Assembly: GCF_021088345.1 (NCBI RefSeq)
Contig: NZ_CP088156.1
Span: 4,588,001-4,652,000 of the forward strand
DNA: 64,000 nucleotides
Origin: Bradyrhizobium ontarionense
GTDB taxonomy: Bacteria; Pseudomonadota; Alphaproteobacteria; Rhizobiales; Xanthobacteraceae
Direction: 5' to 3'
The number at the start of each line of letters is the position of its first letter. Position 1 is the first letter of the stretch. Under the pieces are notes generated by a model. The model had not been told where the DNA came from and made no database searches. It saw only the letters and a list, made by a program, of their open reading frames with translations. Position numbers and translations under genes: made by a program. This document shows positions 20,794 to 28,684 of this stretch, one piece after another.

Positions 20794-21564
20794 ATGAACA
20801 TCCTGCTGCTCAATCCCAACATCCGCACCGACATCACCGATCTGATGCTGCAGGTCGGCCGCGAGGCGGTGGCACCCGGCACGACGCTGATCCCCTGCAC
20901 CGCGCCGCGCGGCGTGCCCTATATCGCAACCCGCGCGGAAGCACAGATCGGCGGCGCCGTCGCGCTGGAGATGCTGGCCGAGCGCAACGGCACCTTCGAC
21001 GCCGCGATCATCGCCGCGTTCGGCGATCCCGGCCTGTTCGCGGCGCGCGAGCTGTTCGACGTGCCGGTGATCGGGCTCGCGGAAGCGGCGATGCTGACCG
21101 CCTGCATGGCCGGGCGGCGTTTCGCCATCGTCACCTTCGCGCAGGCCTTGGGGCCCTGGTACGAGGAATGCGTGCGCATGCACGGGCTGATGGAGCGCTG
21201 CGCCGGCATCCGCATGCTCGACGGCAGCTTCAAGCAGATCTCCGACGTGCAACATGAGAAGGAGGAGCTGTTGGTCGAGCTGGCGCTACGCGCGGTCGAG
21301 GAGAACGACGCCGACGTGCTGATCTTCGCCGGCGCGCCGCTGTCCGGGCTCGCCGCCCGCGTCGCGCATCGCATTCCCGTGCCGGTCGTCGACCAGGTGA
21401 TTGCCGCGGTGAAACAGGCCGAAGCGCTGCTGGCGCTGAAGATGCGCAAGGCGACCGCCGGCACGTTCCGGCGACCGGCGGCGAAGCCGACGACGGGCTT
21501 GGCGGAGGCACTGGCGGCGCGGCTGGAGCATCGCGACGGGTCGTCGGACTGCGTGGACCGATAA
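20794..21564 (+). CDS. Asp/Glu/hydantoin racemase-family protein lacking both catalytic Cys
   Basis: The 256-residue protein has the two-lobed racemase fold of hydantoin and allantoin racemases: N-terminal MNILLLNPN, the IIAAFGDPGL loop at about 72-81 and DVLIFAGAPLSGL at about 174-186. In active family members the two loops carry the acid/base cysteines (ACxxDPG and GCAG). Here Ala75 and the Ala/Gly at 179-181 replace them. Other cysteines (35, 104, 126, 136) are not at these positions. It may therefore be a ligand-binding protein, isomerase or lyase rather than a racemase. It lies upstream of an ABC importer and within the ureide-type gene region. Confidence 0.82.
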   Translation: MNILLLNPNIRTDITDLMLQVGREAVAPGTTLIPCTAPRGVPYIATRAEAQIGGAVALEMLAERNGTFDAAIIAAFGDPGLFAARELFDVPVIGLAEAAMLTACMAGRRFAIVTFAQALGPWYEECVRMHGLMERCAGIRMLDGSFKQISDVQHEKEELLVELALRAVEENDADVLIFAGAPLSGLAARVAHRIPVPVVDQVIAAVKQAEALLALKMRKATAGTFRRPAAKPTTGLAEALAARLEHRDGSSDCVDR

Positions 21565-21582
21565 GCCCCGCGCTGTCTCCTT

Positions 21583-21751
21583 CGTCATTCCGGGACGCGC
21601 GCGGCGACGAAGTCGCCGGACAGCGCGAGCCTGGAATCCATAACCACGACTGTCCGTGCGGACCCGAGATGTCGCCACGCCCGTCTCGCCCGAGAACGAC
21701 CGCCTGTGGCTATGGATTCCGGGCTCGCCCTTCGGGCGCCCCGGAATGACG
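21583..21751. repeat. Palindromic repeat (CGTCATTCCGG family)
   Basis: A long inverted repeat: CGTCATTCCGGGACGCG...GGAATCCATAACCAC on the left pairs with GTGGCTATGGATTCCGGG...CCCCGGAATGACG on the right. It fills most of the 356-base gap between the racemase-like gene and the ABC ATPase gene and may separate their transcripts. The remainder (21752-21920) holds only the leader of the ABC operon. Confidence 0.8.
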
Positions 21752-21920
21752 TGCTGAGAGGGCAAGCCACTAGCTGAGCGCAGCGAACCGGCAGGGACTC
21801 AAAGCTCCACGGCTGAAACACTCGCATACCGGCCACGAGCTCCCTTGTACACAAACAGCCGCCGCTGCCTGAAAAGACGGCATGCTTCTTGCTTTTTCAA
21901 ACGAGTTGAGCAGGAAGCCA

Positions 21921-23006
21921 ATGGCCAGCGTATCGGAAGCCAAGTCGCTCGTTCTGGATCGGATCACCCACCGCTTCGCGAGCGGAACGATGGCTGTCTC
22001 CGACATCAATCTCGATGTGAAAGGCGGCGAGATCATCGCCCTGCTCGGCCCCTCCGGCTGCGGCAAGACCACGCTGCTGCGCATCATCGCCGGCTTCATC
22101 GGCCAGAGCGAGGGGCGCGTCATCATCGGCAACGACGTCGTCGACGCACTGCCGCCCAATCGCCGCGCGGTCGGCATCGTGTTCCAGAACTACGCGCTGT
22201 TTCCGCACCTCTCGATTTCCGAGAATGTCGGCTACGGCCTCGCCGCGCGCGGCGTCGACAAGGCCACGCGCAACAAGGAGGCGCAGCGCCTGCTCGACAT
22301 GGTGCAACTCGGCCCATTCGGCGAGCGGCTGCCGCGCCAATTGTCCGGCGGCCAGCAGCAGCGCGTGGCGCTGGCGCGCGCGCTCGCGATCAAGCCGTCG
22401 ATCCTGCTGCTCGATGAGCCGTTCGCGGCGCTCGACAAGAATCTGCGGTTGGACATGCAGATCGAGGTCAAGCGGCTGCAGCGCATGGCCGGCACCACGA
22501 CCTTGATCGTGACCCACGACCAGGAGGAGGCGCTGTCGATGGCCGACCGTGTCGCCGTGCTGAGTCATGGCCATCTCGAGCAGTTCGGCACGCCATCCGA
22601 GATCTACGACGAGCCGCAGACGCTGTTCGTCAACACCTTCGTCGGCACCGCCAATCGGATGAAGGGCACGGTGCTTGCGACCGATGCTGGCCGCGTGCGG
22701 GTCGGCCTCGACGCCGGCGGCGAGATCATTGCGCGCGCGCCGAAGCCGGTCAGTGCCTCAGACAAGGTCACCGTCTGCCTGCGTCCCGAGCATCTCACCT
22801 TCGTCCGCGACGACACCGGCTTCGCCGGCGACATCGGCATGGCGCTGCCGCTCGGCGCCACCGTCGTGCATGAGATCAAGACCAAGGACGGCGGCAGCAT
22901 CAAGATTTCGCAGGCGCGCAGCGGCGACACCCCGCTGCGCGATGCCGGCACGCCGGTGCGGGTTGCACCGCTGGCGCCGGGGCTTGCCACCGTATTTCCG
23001 GCCTAG
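21921..23006 (+). CDS. Polyamine/Fe3+-type ABC transporter ATPase (PotA-like)
   Basis: The 361-residue ATPase has a nucleotide-binding domain with Walker A GPSGCGKTT, signature LSGGQQQRVALARAL, Walker B LLLDEPFAALD and THDQ. A C-terminal TOBE regulatory domain of about 120 residues follows (VNTFVGTANRMKGTV..., CLRPEHL). It energises import by the two permeases downstream. The ATG at 21921 has AGGAAG at proper spacing; the upstream alternative lacks one. First gene of a four-gene operon. Confidence 0.92.
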   Translation: MASVSEAKSLVLDRITHRFASGTMAVSDINLDVKGGEIIALLGPSGCGKTTLLRIIAGFIGQSEGRVIIGNDVVDALPPNRRAVGIVFQNYALFPHLSISENVGYGLAARGVDKATRNKEAQRLLDMVQLGPFGERLPRQLSGGQQQRVALARALAIKPSILLLDEPFAALDKNLRLDMQIEVKRLQRMAGTTTLIVTHDQEEALSMADRVAVLSHGHLEQFGTPSEIYDEPQTLFVNTFVGTANRMKGTVLATDAGRVRVGLDAGGEIIARAPKPVSASDKVTVCLRPEHLTFVRDDTGFAGDIGMALPLGATVVHEIKTKDGGSIKISQARSGDTPLRDAGTPVRVAPLAPGLATVFPA

Positions 23007-23037
23007 ACAACGATTCAGATCGAGATGGGAGTGAGAC

Positions 23038-24084
23038 ATGATGCTTGACCGACGACGGCTCCTGACCAGCGCCTTGACGCTGGGCGCCATGCACGCCTTC
23101 CCGGGCCTCAGCCTCGCGCAGGCGCGGCCGCTGGTGTTCGCGACCTTCACCGGCAGCTGGGAGGAAGCGCACAAGGCGGTCTTGGTGCCGGCCTTCCGCA
23201 AGGCCAATGCCGACGCGGCCATCGTGCTCGATCCGATGCTGTCGGTCGACCAGATCGCCAAGGTCAACGCCGCCAAGGCCAACCCGCCGATCGACGTCAT
23301 GCTGCACGATCCGGGCCCGGCGCTGGTCGCGATCGGCCAGGATCTGGTCGATCCGTTCCCGGCCGACAAGAGCGCCTATTACAAGGACCTGATTCCGGAA
23401 GCGCAGGACGCGATGGGCCCGGCGCCGTTCTTCCAGGTGGTCGGCCTGACCTACAATCCGGAGACCGTGAAGACGCCGCCGACCTCGTGGGCCGACCTGT
23501 GGAAGCCCGAGTTCAAGGGCAAGGTCGGCATCACCAATCTGAACTCGACGCTCGGCACCGGCTGGCTGGTCGAGATCGCGCGCATGCGCGGCGGCTCCGA
23601 GGCCAATGTCGATGAAGGCTTCAAGGCGCTGGAGGAGCTGAAGCCCAACCTTGCCGCGGTCGCCGCCAATCCGGGCGCGCTGGCGACGCTGTTCCAGCAG
23701 GGCCAGATCGACATCTCGCCCGGCAATTTCAACGCCATCCAGATCCTCAAGGCGCGCGGCGTTCCGGTCGAATTCGTGGCGCCGAAGGAAGGCGCGATCG
23801 CGTTCAAGACCACGATCCACATCGTCAAGAACTCGCCGAACAAGGAGCTCGCCTTCAAGCTGATCGAGGCGGCGCTGTCGCCGGAGGTCCAGACCACGCT
23901 GATGAACTCGCCCTATCTGATCGTGCCGACCAACACCAAGGTCGCCATGACCGGCGAGATCGCGAAGGTGCTGGCCAAGGACACCGAGGAGCTGAAGAAG
24001 AAGTTCGTGTTCCAGGACTGGAAGAAGATCAACGAGCAGCGGGCATCCTGGATCGAGAAGTTCAATCGCGACATCAAGATCTGA
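23038..24084 (+). CDS. ABC transporter substrate-binding protein (PotD/AfuA-like)
   Basis: The 348-residue periplasmic protein has a Tat-like signal (DRRRLLTS, core ending SLAQA). The mature start VFATFTGSWEEAHK and the segment PTSWADLWKPEFKGKVG are typical of SBP_bac_8/putrescine-Fe3+ receptors. Such proteins bind polyamines, ferric ions or other small cations and amides; with amidases and ureide enzymes around it, a nitrogenous organic ligand is plausible (inference). The gene is 31 bases downstream of the ATPase gene. Confidence 0.9.
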   Translation: MMLDRRRLLTSALTLGAMHAFPGLSLAQARPLVFATFTGSWEEAHKAVLVPAFRKANADAAIVLDPMLSVDQIAKVNAAKANPPIDVMLHDPGPALVAIGQDLVDPFPADKSAYYKDLIPEAQDAMGPAPFFQVVGLTYNPETVKTPPTSWADLWKPEFKGKVGITNLNSTLGTGWLVEIARMRGGSEANVDEGFKALEELKPNLAAVAANPGALATLFQQGQIDISPGNFNAIQILKARGVPVEFVAPKEGAIAFKTTIHIVKNSPNKELAFKLIEAALSPEVQTTLMNSPYLIVPTNTKVAMTGEIAKVLAKDTEELKKKFVFQDWKKINEQRASWIEKFNRDIKI

Positions 24085-24088
24085 CACG

Positions 24089-24958
24089 ATGAAGAGCGCC
24101 ACGACCGCACCGGGCGACGTGACCAGCTTCAGCCTCGGGCTTGCCTTGCCCCTGACTGCAGTGTTCGCGATCTTCTTCGTGCTGCCGCTGGCGCAGCTGT
24201 TCTATCTGTCGCTGCACAACGACACCGCGGCGACGGTGTGGGGGCTCGGCCAGTACATCAAGTTCCTGACCGACCCCTTCAGCCTCTCCGTGCTCGGCTC
24301 GACGCTCCTGCTTGGTGCCGAGGTCACGCTAGCCTGCCTCGTGCTCGGCTATCCGATCGCCTGGCTGTATCAACGCTCCGGCAGCCGGGTGCAGACCTTG
24401 ATCATCATGATCGTGCTGCTGCCGCTGCTGACGAGCGTCGTCGTCCGCACCTTCGCCTGGATCGTGATTCTGGGCCGGCAGGGCATCATCAACTCCGTGC
24501 TGCAGTCACTCGGGTTGATCGGCACGCCGCTGCGCATGATCTATACGCAAGGCGGGCTGGTGGCGGCGCTGGCGCAGGTGCAGATGCCGCTGATGGTGCT
24601 GCCTCTGATCACCGCGATCGGCCGCATCGACGTCAACCTCGGCGACGCCTCGGCCTCGCTCGGCGCCGGCAGCTGGCGCACCTTCTTCAAGATCATGCTG
24701 CCGCTGTCGATGCCCGGCATCATCGCCGGCTGCACCCTCACCTATGCCGCGGCGATCACCGCCTTCATCACCCAGTCGCTGGTCGGCGGCGGGCAGATGC
24801 TGTTCATGCCGATGTATCTCTATCAGCAGGCCTCGACCTTGCAGAACTGGCCGTTCGCGGCGGCGATTTCGATCATCTTCCTGTTCGCCGTGCTCGCCAT
24901 CGTCGCTTTGTTCTCGACGCTCGGACGGCGCGCCCGCGGCTATGGAGACGCCCGATGA
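24089..24958 (+). CDS. ABC transporter permease (PotB-like)
   Basis: The 289-residue permease has six helices: the first at about 15-40, and a binding-protein-dependent transport domain from about residue 70. The EAA loop reads NLGDASASLGAGSWRTFFKI before MPGIIAG. It starts four bases after the binding-protein stop and overlaps the next permease gene by ATGA, so translation is coupled. It forms the heterodimeric channel with the downstream permease. Confidence 0.92.
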   Translation: MKSATTAPGDVTSFSLGLALPLTAVFAIFFVLPLAQLFYLSLHNDTAATVWGLGQYIKFLTDPFSLSVLGSTLLLGAEVTLACLVLGYPIAWLYQRSGSRVQTLIIMIVLLPLLTSVVVRTFAWIVILGRQGIINSVLQSLGLIGTPLRMIYTQGGLVAALAQVQMPLMVLPLITAIGRIDVNLGDASASLGAGSWRTFFKIMLPLSMPGIIAGCTLTYAAAITAFITQSLVGGGQMLFMPMYLYQQASTLQNWPFAAAISIIFLFAVLAIVALFSTLGRRARGYGDAR

Positions 24959-25770
24959 GCCGCAGGCAGACGAATTTCGAAGCGCTGAGCTTCCAGATCG
25001 TGATGACGGTCATCGCCGTGCTGGCGCTGGTCCTGATCGTCTCGCCGTCGCTCGTCGTCGTGATCGTCTCCTTTACCTCGGGCTTCTCGCTGAAATTTCC
25101 GCCGCCGGGCTATTCGACACGCTGGTACGTCGAATTGTGGAACGCCTGGCAGCTGCAGTTCGCCGCGCGCAACAGCGTCGTCGTCGCGCTGTGGTCGACC
25201 GGGCTGTCGATCGTGCTCGGCGTTGCAGCCTCGCTTGCGATCTCGCGTTCCAAGAGCCTGACCGCGAAGCTGCTCGATTCCCTGTTCATGTCGCCCTTGG
25301 TGCTGCCGGCGCTGGCCTTCGGCCTTGCGGCGCTGATGTTCTTCTCGCTGATCGGCCTGCCGGTGTCGCTGCTGACGCTGGTGATCGGCCACACCATCGT
25401 CTGCGTACCTTACGTGGTGCGCAACACCGTCGCGGCGCTGGCCCAACTCGAACCGACCTTGCTGGAGAGCTCGGCGATCCTCGGCGCGTCCAGGCTCTAC
25501 ACCTTCCGGCGCATCGTGCTGCCGCTGATCCGCCCGGGCATCATCTCCGGCGCATTCATCGCCTTCATGTCGTCGTTCGACAACGTCCCGGTGTCGCTGT
25601 TCCTGCGCGACGCCGCCACCGACATGCTGCCGATCCGGATGTGGCAGGACCTCGAAGGCAAGCTCGACGTCACCATCGCCGCACTGTCGAGCGTCCTGAT
25701 CATCGGCACGGTGGCGCTGATGGCGATCATGGAGCGCACCACCGGCCTGTCGAAGCGCCTGACCGGCTGA
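24955..25770 (+). CDS. ABC transporter permease (PotC-like)
   Basis: The 271-residue second permease has a first helix at about 18-40, then SGFSLKFPPPGYSTRWYVELW, a segment typical of PotC-type proteins. The EAA loop reads LLESSAILGASRLYTFRRI followed by PLIRPGIISG. ATG at 24955 lies within the end of the upstream gene; a longer frame reading back to 24238 is an artefact of the PotB gene. It completes the importer operon and ends ten bases before the convergent transthyretin-like gene. Confidence 0.92.
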   Translation: MSRRQTNFEALSFQIVMTVIAVLALVLIVSPSLVVVIVSFTSGFSLKFPPPGYSTRWYVELWNAWQLQFAARNSVVVALWSTGLSIVLGVAASLAISRSKSLTAKLLDSLFMSPLVLPALAFGLAALMFFSLIGLPVSLLTLVIGHTIVCVPYVVRNTVAALAQLEPTLLESSAILGASRLYTFRRIVLPLIRPGIISGAFIAFMSSFDNVPVSLFLRDAATDMLPIRMWQDLEGKLDVTIAALSSVLIIGTVALMAIMERTTGLSKRLTG

Positions 25771-25780
25771 CGCAGACTTT

Positions 25781-26122
25781 CTAAGCGCCGCGGAACAGCG
25801 AATAACCCCAGGGCGTGAATTTCAGCGGCAGATGGAAATGCTCCTCGACCTTGTCGATCGCGAAGCGAAACGGCACGATGGTCAGGAATTTCGTCTGTGC
25901 CCCCGCCCCGAAGAACTCGCCGAGATGGAACAGCACCTCATATTCGCCGGCGGTGACGCCGTCGCCCTTGACGACCGGCGCCTGAAGGGTGCCGTCGGCG
26001 CCGAGCTCGCCTTCGGCAAGCAGCGTGCGATCGGGCGCCACGCGCCAGATCGCGACCCGCAGTCCGAGCGCCGGACGCCCATTCGCCACGTCGACTGCGT
26101 GAACCGAGATACCGCCGGCCAT
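25781..26122 (-). CDS. Divergent hydroxyisourate-hydrolase/transthyretin-like protein
   Basis: The 113-residue protein has the HIUase/TRP fold: ISVHAVDVANGRPA at the N-terminus corresponds to LSTHxLDTxxGxPA, and EHFHLPLKFTPWGY is near the end. The C-terminal tetrapeptide, YRGS in true HIUases, is FRGA. The usual catalytic Arg in the DGR segment is replaced (GADGTL). Compare the canonical paralogue at 30108-30464. The ATG at 26122 has GGAG seven bases upstream; a GTG at 26134 is possible. It lies 29 bases from the divergent MFS gene. It may act on another substrate or be non-catalytic. Confidence 0.85.
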   Translation of the reverse strand: MAGGISVHAVDVANGRPALGLRVAIWRVAPDRTLLAEGELGADGTLQAPVVKGDGVTAGEYEVLFHLGEFFGAGAQTKFLTIVPFRFAIDKVEEHFHLPLKFTPWGYSLFRGA

Positions 26123-26151
26123 TTCGTACTCCACCCTCAGGTCATGGCGGC

Positions 26152-27345
26152 ATGATAGACGCGAAACCTGCCGCGGCGCCAGCCGTACCGCTGTGGCCTG
26201 CGCTGGCCGCGATGACCGCGCTGCAGGCGCTGGTGTCGCTGGCGCTGTTCGCGCCCGGCACGGTGGCGCCGCGCGCAGGCCTCAGCATCGAACAGCTGTC
26301 GCTGTTCTCGACTGCGGCGTTCGCTATCAGCCTCGTCTCCTCGTTCTGGGGCGGCACATTGGTGCAGAAGCTGGGCTCGCTGCGGGTCGCGGCTCTGTGC
26401 GCCGTCGCCGTCAGCGCGGGCATGTCGCTCGCGCTGTTCGAGAGCGGATGGGCCTTGCTCGGCGCCGGGCTGATGCTGGGGCTTGCGGTCGGACCGGAAA
26501 CGCCGGCGAGCTCGGCGCTGCTGGGACGGCTGGTGCCGGCCGAGAAGCGGGCGATGGTGTTTTCGATCCGGCAGACCGGCAGCCAGATCGGCGCCGTGGT
26601 CGGCTCGCTGGTGCTGCCGCCGATCGCGGTGATGATGGCGCCGAGCTCCGCCTATGCCGCCGTCATCGTCTGTGCCGCCATCGCCTTCGCCGCCTTCGAG
26701 TGGTTGCGGCCGGCCTACGCCATCGCGCCGGTGGTCATGCCGCGGCTCGGCCTCTCCGAGCGGCTGCAGCTGATCAGCGCCGACCGCCGCATGGCGGCGC
26801 TGGCCATTGCCTCGATCCCGTTCAGCGGCATGCAGGTGATCCTCAACACCTGCTTCGTCAGCTTCGGCACCGCGGAGCTCGGGCTGAGCCATGTCGAAGC
26901 GGGCTGGGTGCTGGCGTCGGCGCAAGGCGCCGGCATCCTCGGACGGCTCGGCTGGGGCGTCGTCGCCACGAGGCTGCGCTCGGCACGCGCGGTGCTGGTG
27001 ATGGCGGGCGTGGGTATGGCGATCTGCGCGCTGCTGCTGGGTCTTTGGGGTCCGCTGCTGAGCAGGCCGATCCTGATTCTGCTCACCTTCGTATTCGGTC
27101 TGACCGCGAGCGGCTGGAACGGCGTGTTCATTGCCGAGATCGCCAATCTCGCCAAGCCTGGTCGTGTTGCAGAAGCTACCGGCGCGGTGCTGACCGCTTC
27201 GTTTCTCGGCCTCGTCGCGGCGCCTCTGCTCGTTGCCGTACTGACACCGCGCGTCGGGCTTGGCGGTAGCTTCGTCGCGCTTGGATTGACGGCGGCTGCG
27301 GGTGCGGCCGTGCTGCTGATGGAGCGATCATATGCGCGCAAATGA
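26152..27345 (+). CDS. MFS transporter
   Basis: The 397-residue membrane protein has twelve predicted helices in two halves (about 15-185 and 215-395). The A-motif-like loop between helices 2 and 3 is FWGGTLVQKLGSLR, and AEKRAMVFSIRQTGSQIGAVVGS follows helix 4. It probably moves a small organic compound. The end overlaps the following amidase gene by 14 bases, so transporter and amidase are coupled and may share a substrate (inference). Confidence 0.88.
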   Translation: MIDAKPAAAPAVPLWPALAAMTALQALVSLALFAPGTVAPRAGLSIEQLSLFSTAAFAISLVSSFWGGTLVQKLGSLRVAALCAVAVSAGMSLALFESGWALLGAGLMLGLAVGPETPASSALLGRLVPAEKRAMVFSIRQTGSQIGAVVGSLVLPPIAVMMAPSSAYAAVIVCAAIAFAAFEWLRPAYAIAPVVMPRLGLSERLQLISADRRMAALAIASIPFSGMQVILNTCFVSFGTAELGLSHVEAGWVLASAQGAGILGRLGWGVVATRLRSARAVLVMAGVGMAICALLLGLWGPLLSRPILILLTFVFGLTASGWNGVFIAEIANLAKPGRVAEATGAVLTASFLGLVAAPLLVAVLTPRVGLGGSFVALGLTAAAGAAVLLMERSYARK

Positions 27346-28684
27346 GATCGCAAGCGCCGTCAGCGCGCGGCAGACCACTGCGAGGGAGATGGCTGAGCAG
27401 GCGCTGGCGCGCATCGATGCTGCGCGCGACCTCAACGCTGTCGCCACCATCGATCCGGAGAGAACGCGCGCGGAGGCCGACGCTGTCGACACGCGTGTCG
27501 CCGCCGGCGAGACGCTGGCGCTCGCCGGCGTACCCATCGTGGTCAAGGACAACATCTGGGTCGCAGGCTGGCGCATCACGCAGGGCTCGCGGCTATTTGC
27601 TGACTTCACGGCGACAGAGGATGCAATCGCGATCGCGCGGCTGCGCCGCGCCGGCGCGGTCATCGTCGGCATCGGCGCGACGTCCGAGTTCGCCTGCAAG
27701 GGCGTCACGACCTCGTTGCTGTTCGGACCGACTGTTCATCCGCAGGACCCGCGCCTCACGCCCGGCGGCTCGTCGGGCGGACCGGCCGTCGCGGTGGCCG
27801 CGGGGCTCGTGCCGCTCGCGATCGGCACCGATGCCGGCGGCTCGAGCCGGCGGCCGCCGGCCCATGTCGGCGTGGTCGGCTTCAAGCCGTCCTATGGCGC
27901 GATCCCCTACGGACCCGGCTTTCCCGAGCCGTTCTGGGGCATCTCGGTGATCGCGCCGATTGCGGCCGATGTCGGCGACGCCGAGCTGGCCTTCGAGGTG
28001 ATGAGAGGGGCCGATCCGCGCGACCCGCATTCGTTCAACGTGCCGCCGGCAGATCTTGCCAAGTCGCTGCGCGTGGCGTTCTCGCCGCGGCTCGGGCTGG
28101 ATGTCGCGGTGGATGACGAGGTGAGCACGGGCCTGCAGCAGGCGATCGATCGGCTCCGCGCCAGCGGCATGTCGATCGTGAACTCGGACCCCATCTGGCC
28201 AGCGGGCCTCGCCGAGGATGCCGTGATGCCGCTGCAGCATGCCGGTCTCGCCGCGCTCTACGGCGACGCCTTCAGGCGTGACTCGTCGCAGTTCGATCCC
28301 GACATCGCCAAGCAGATCGAGCGCGGCCTCGGCCTGAGCGGGACCGATGTCGGCCGCGCACTGGAGGCGAGCGCACGGATCGCGCGCGCTTTTGCCAGCT
28401 TCTTCATGGAGGTCGACGTGCTGCTGGCGCCGACGGTGCCCTGCGTCGCCTGGCCGCTCACGCAGCTCGGCCCGGCTGAGATCGGCGGCAGACCGGCGAG
28501 CCCGCGCGCGCACGCCGTGTTCACACCTTACGCCAATCATGCCGGGGTGCCTGCGATCTCGATTCCCTGCGGCAGCAACGCCATCGGCCTGCCCTTCGGT
28601 CTGCAGCTGATTGCGGCCCGCGGCCGCGATCGCCTGCTGCTTGACGTCGCCGCGCAAGCTGAACGGATACTCGCTCAGCCCTGA
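27332..28684 (+). CDS. Amidase-signature family hydrolase
   Basis: The 450-residue amidase has Lys72 in VVVKDNI, Ser147 in PGGSSGGPAV and Ser171 in TDAGGSSRRPPA, a complete Ser-cisSer-Lys triad. The RRPPA variant resembles AtzE/AtzF-type and indole-acetamide/allophanate-related amidases more than GatA. GGAG precedes the ATG inside the end of the MFS gene. It converges with the allantoinase fusion gene, their 3' ends overlapping by ten bases. It probably releases ammonia from a ureide-derived or imported amide; substrate unproven. Confidence 0.9.
   Translation: MRANEIASAVSARQTTAREMAEQALARIDAARDLNAVATIDPERTRAEADAVDTRVAAGETLALAGVPIVVKDNIWVAGWRITQGSRLFADFTATEDAIAIARLRRAGAVIVGIGATSEFACKGVTTSLLFGPTVHPQDPRLTPGGSSGGPAVAVAAGLVPLAIGTDAGGSSRRPPAHVGVVGFKPSYGAIPYGPGFPEPFWGISVIAPIAADVGDAELAFEVMRGADPRDPHSFNVPPADLAKSLRVAFSPRLGLDVAVDDEVSTGLQQAIDRLRASGMSIVNSDPIWPAGLAEDAVMPLQHAGLAALYGDAFRRDSSQFDPDIAKQIERGLGLSGTDVGRALEASARIARAFASFFMEVDVLLAPTVPCVAWPLTQLGPAEIGGRPASPRAHAVFTPYANHAGVPAISIPCGSNAIGLPFGLQLIAARGRDRLLLDVAAQAERILAQP

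Noticed and set aside
24238..24954. 5' extension of the PotC-like frame
   Set aside because: It is the PotB gene read in another frame; the true start is the ATGA overlap at 24955.
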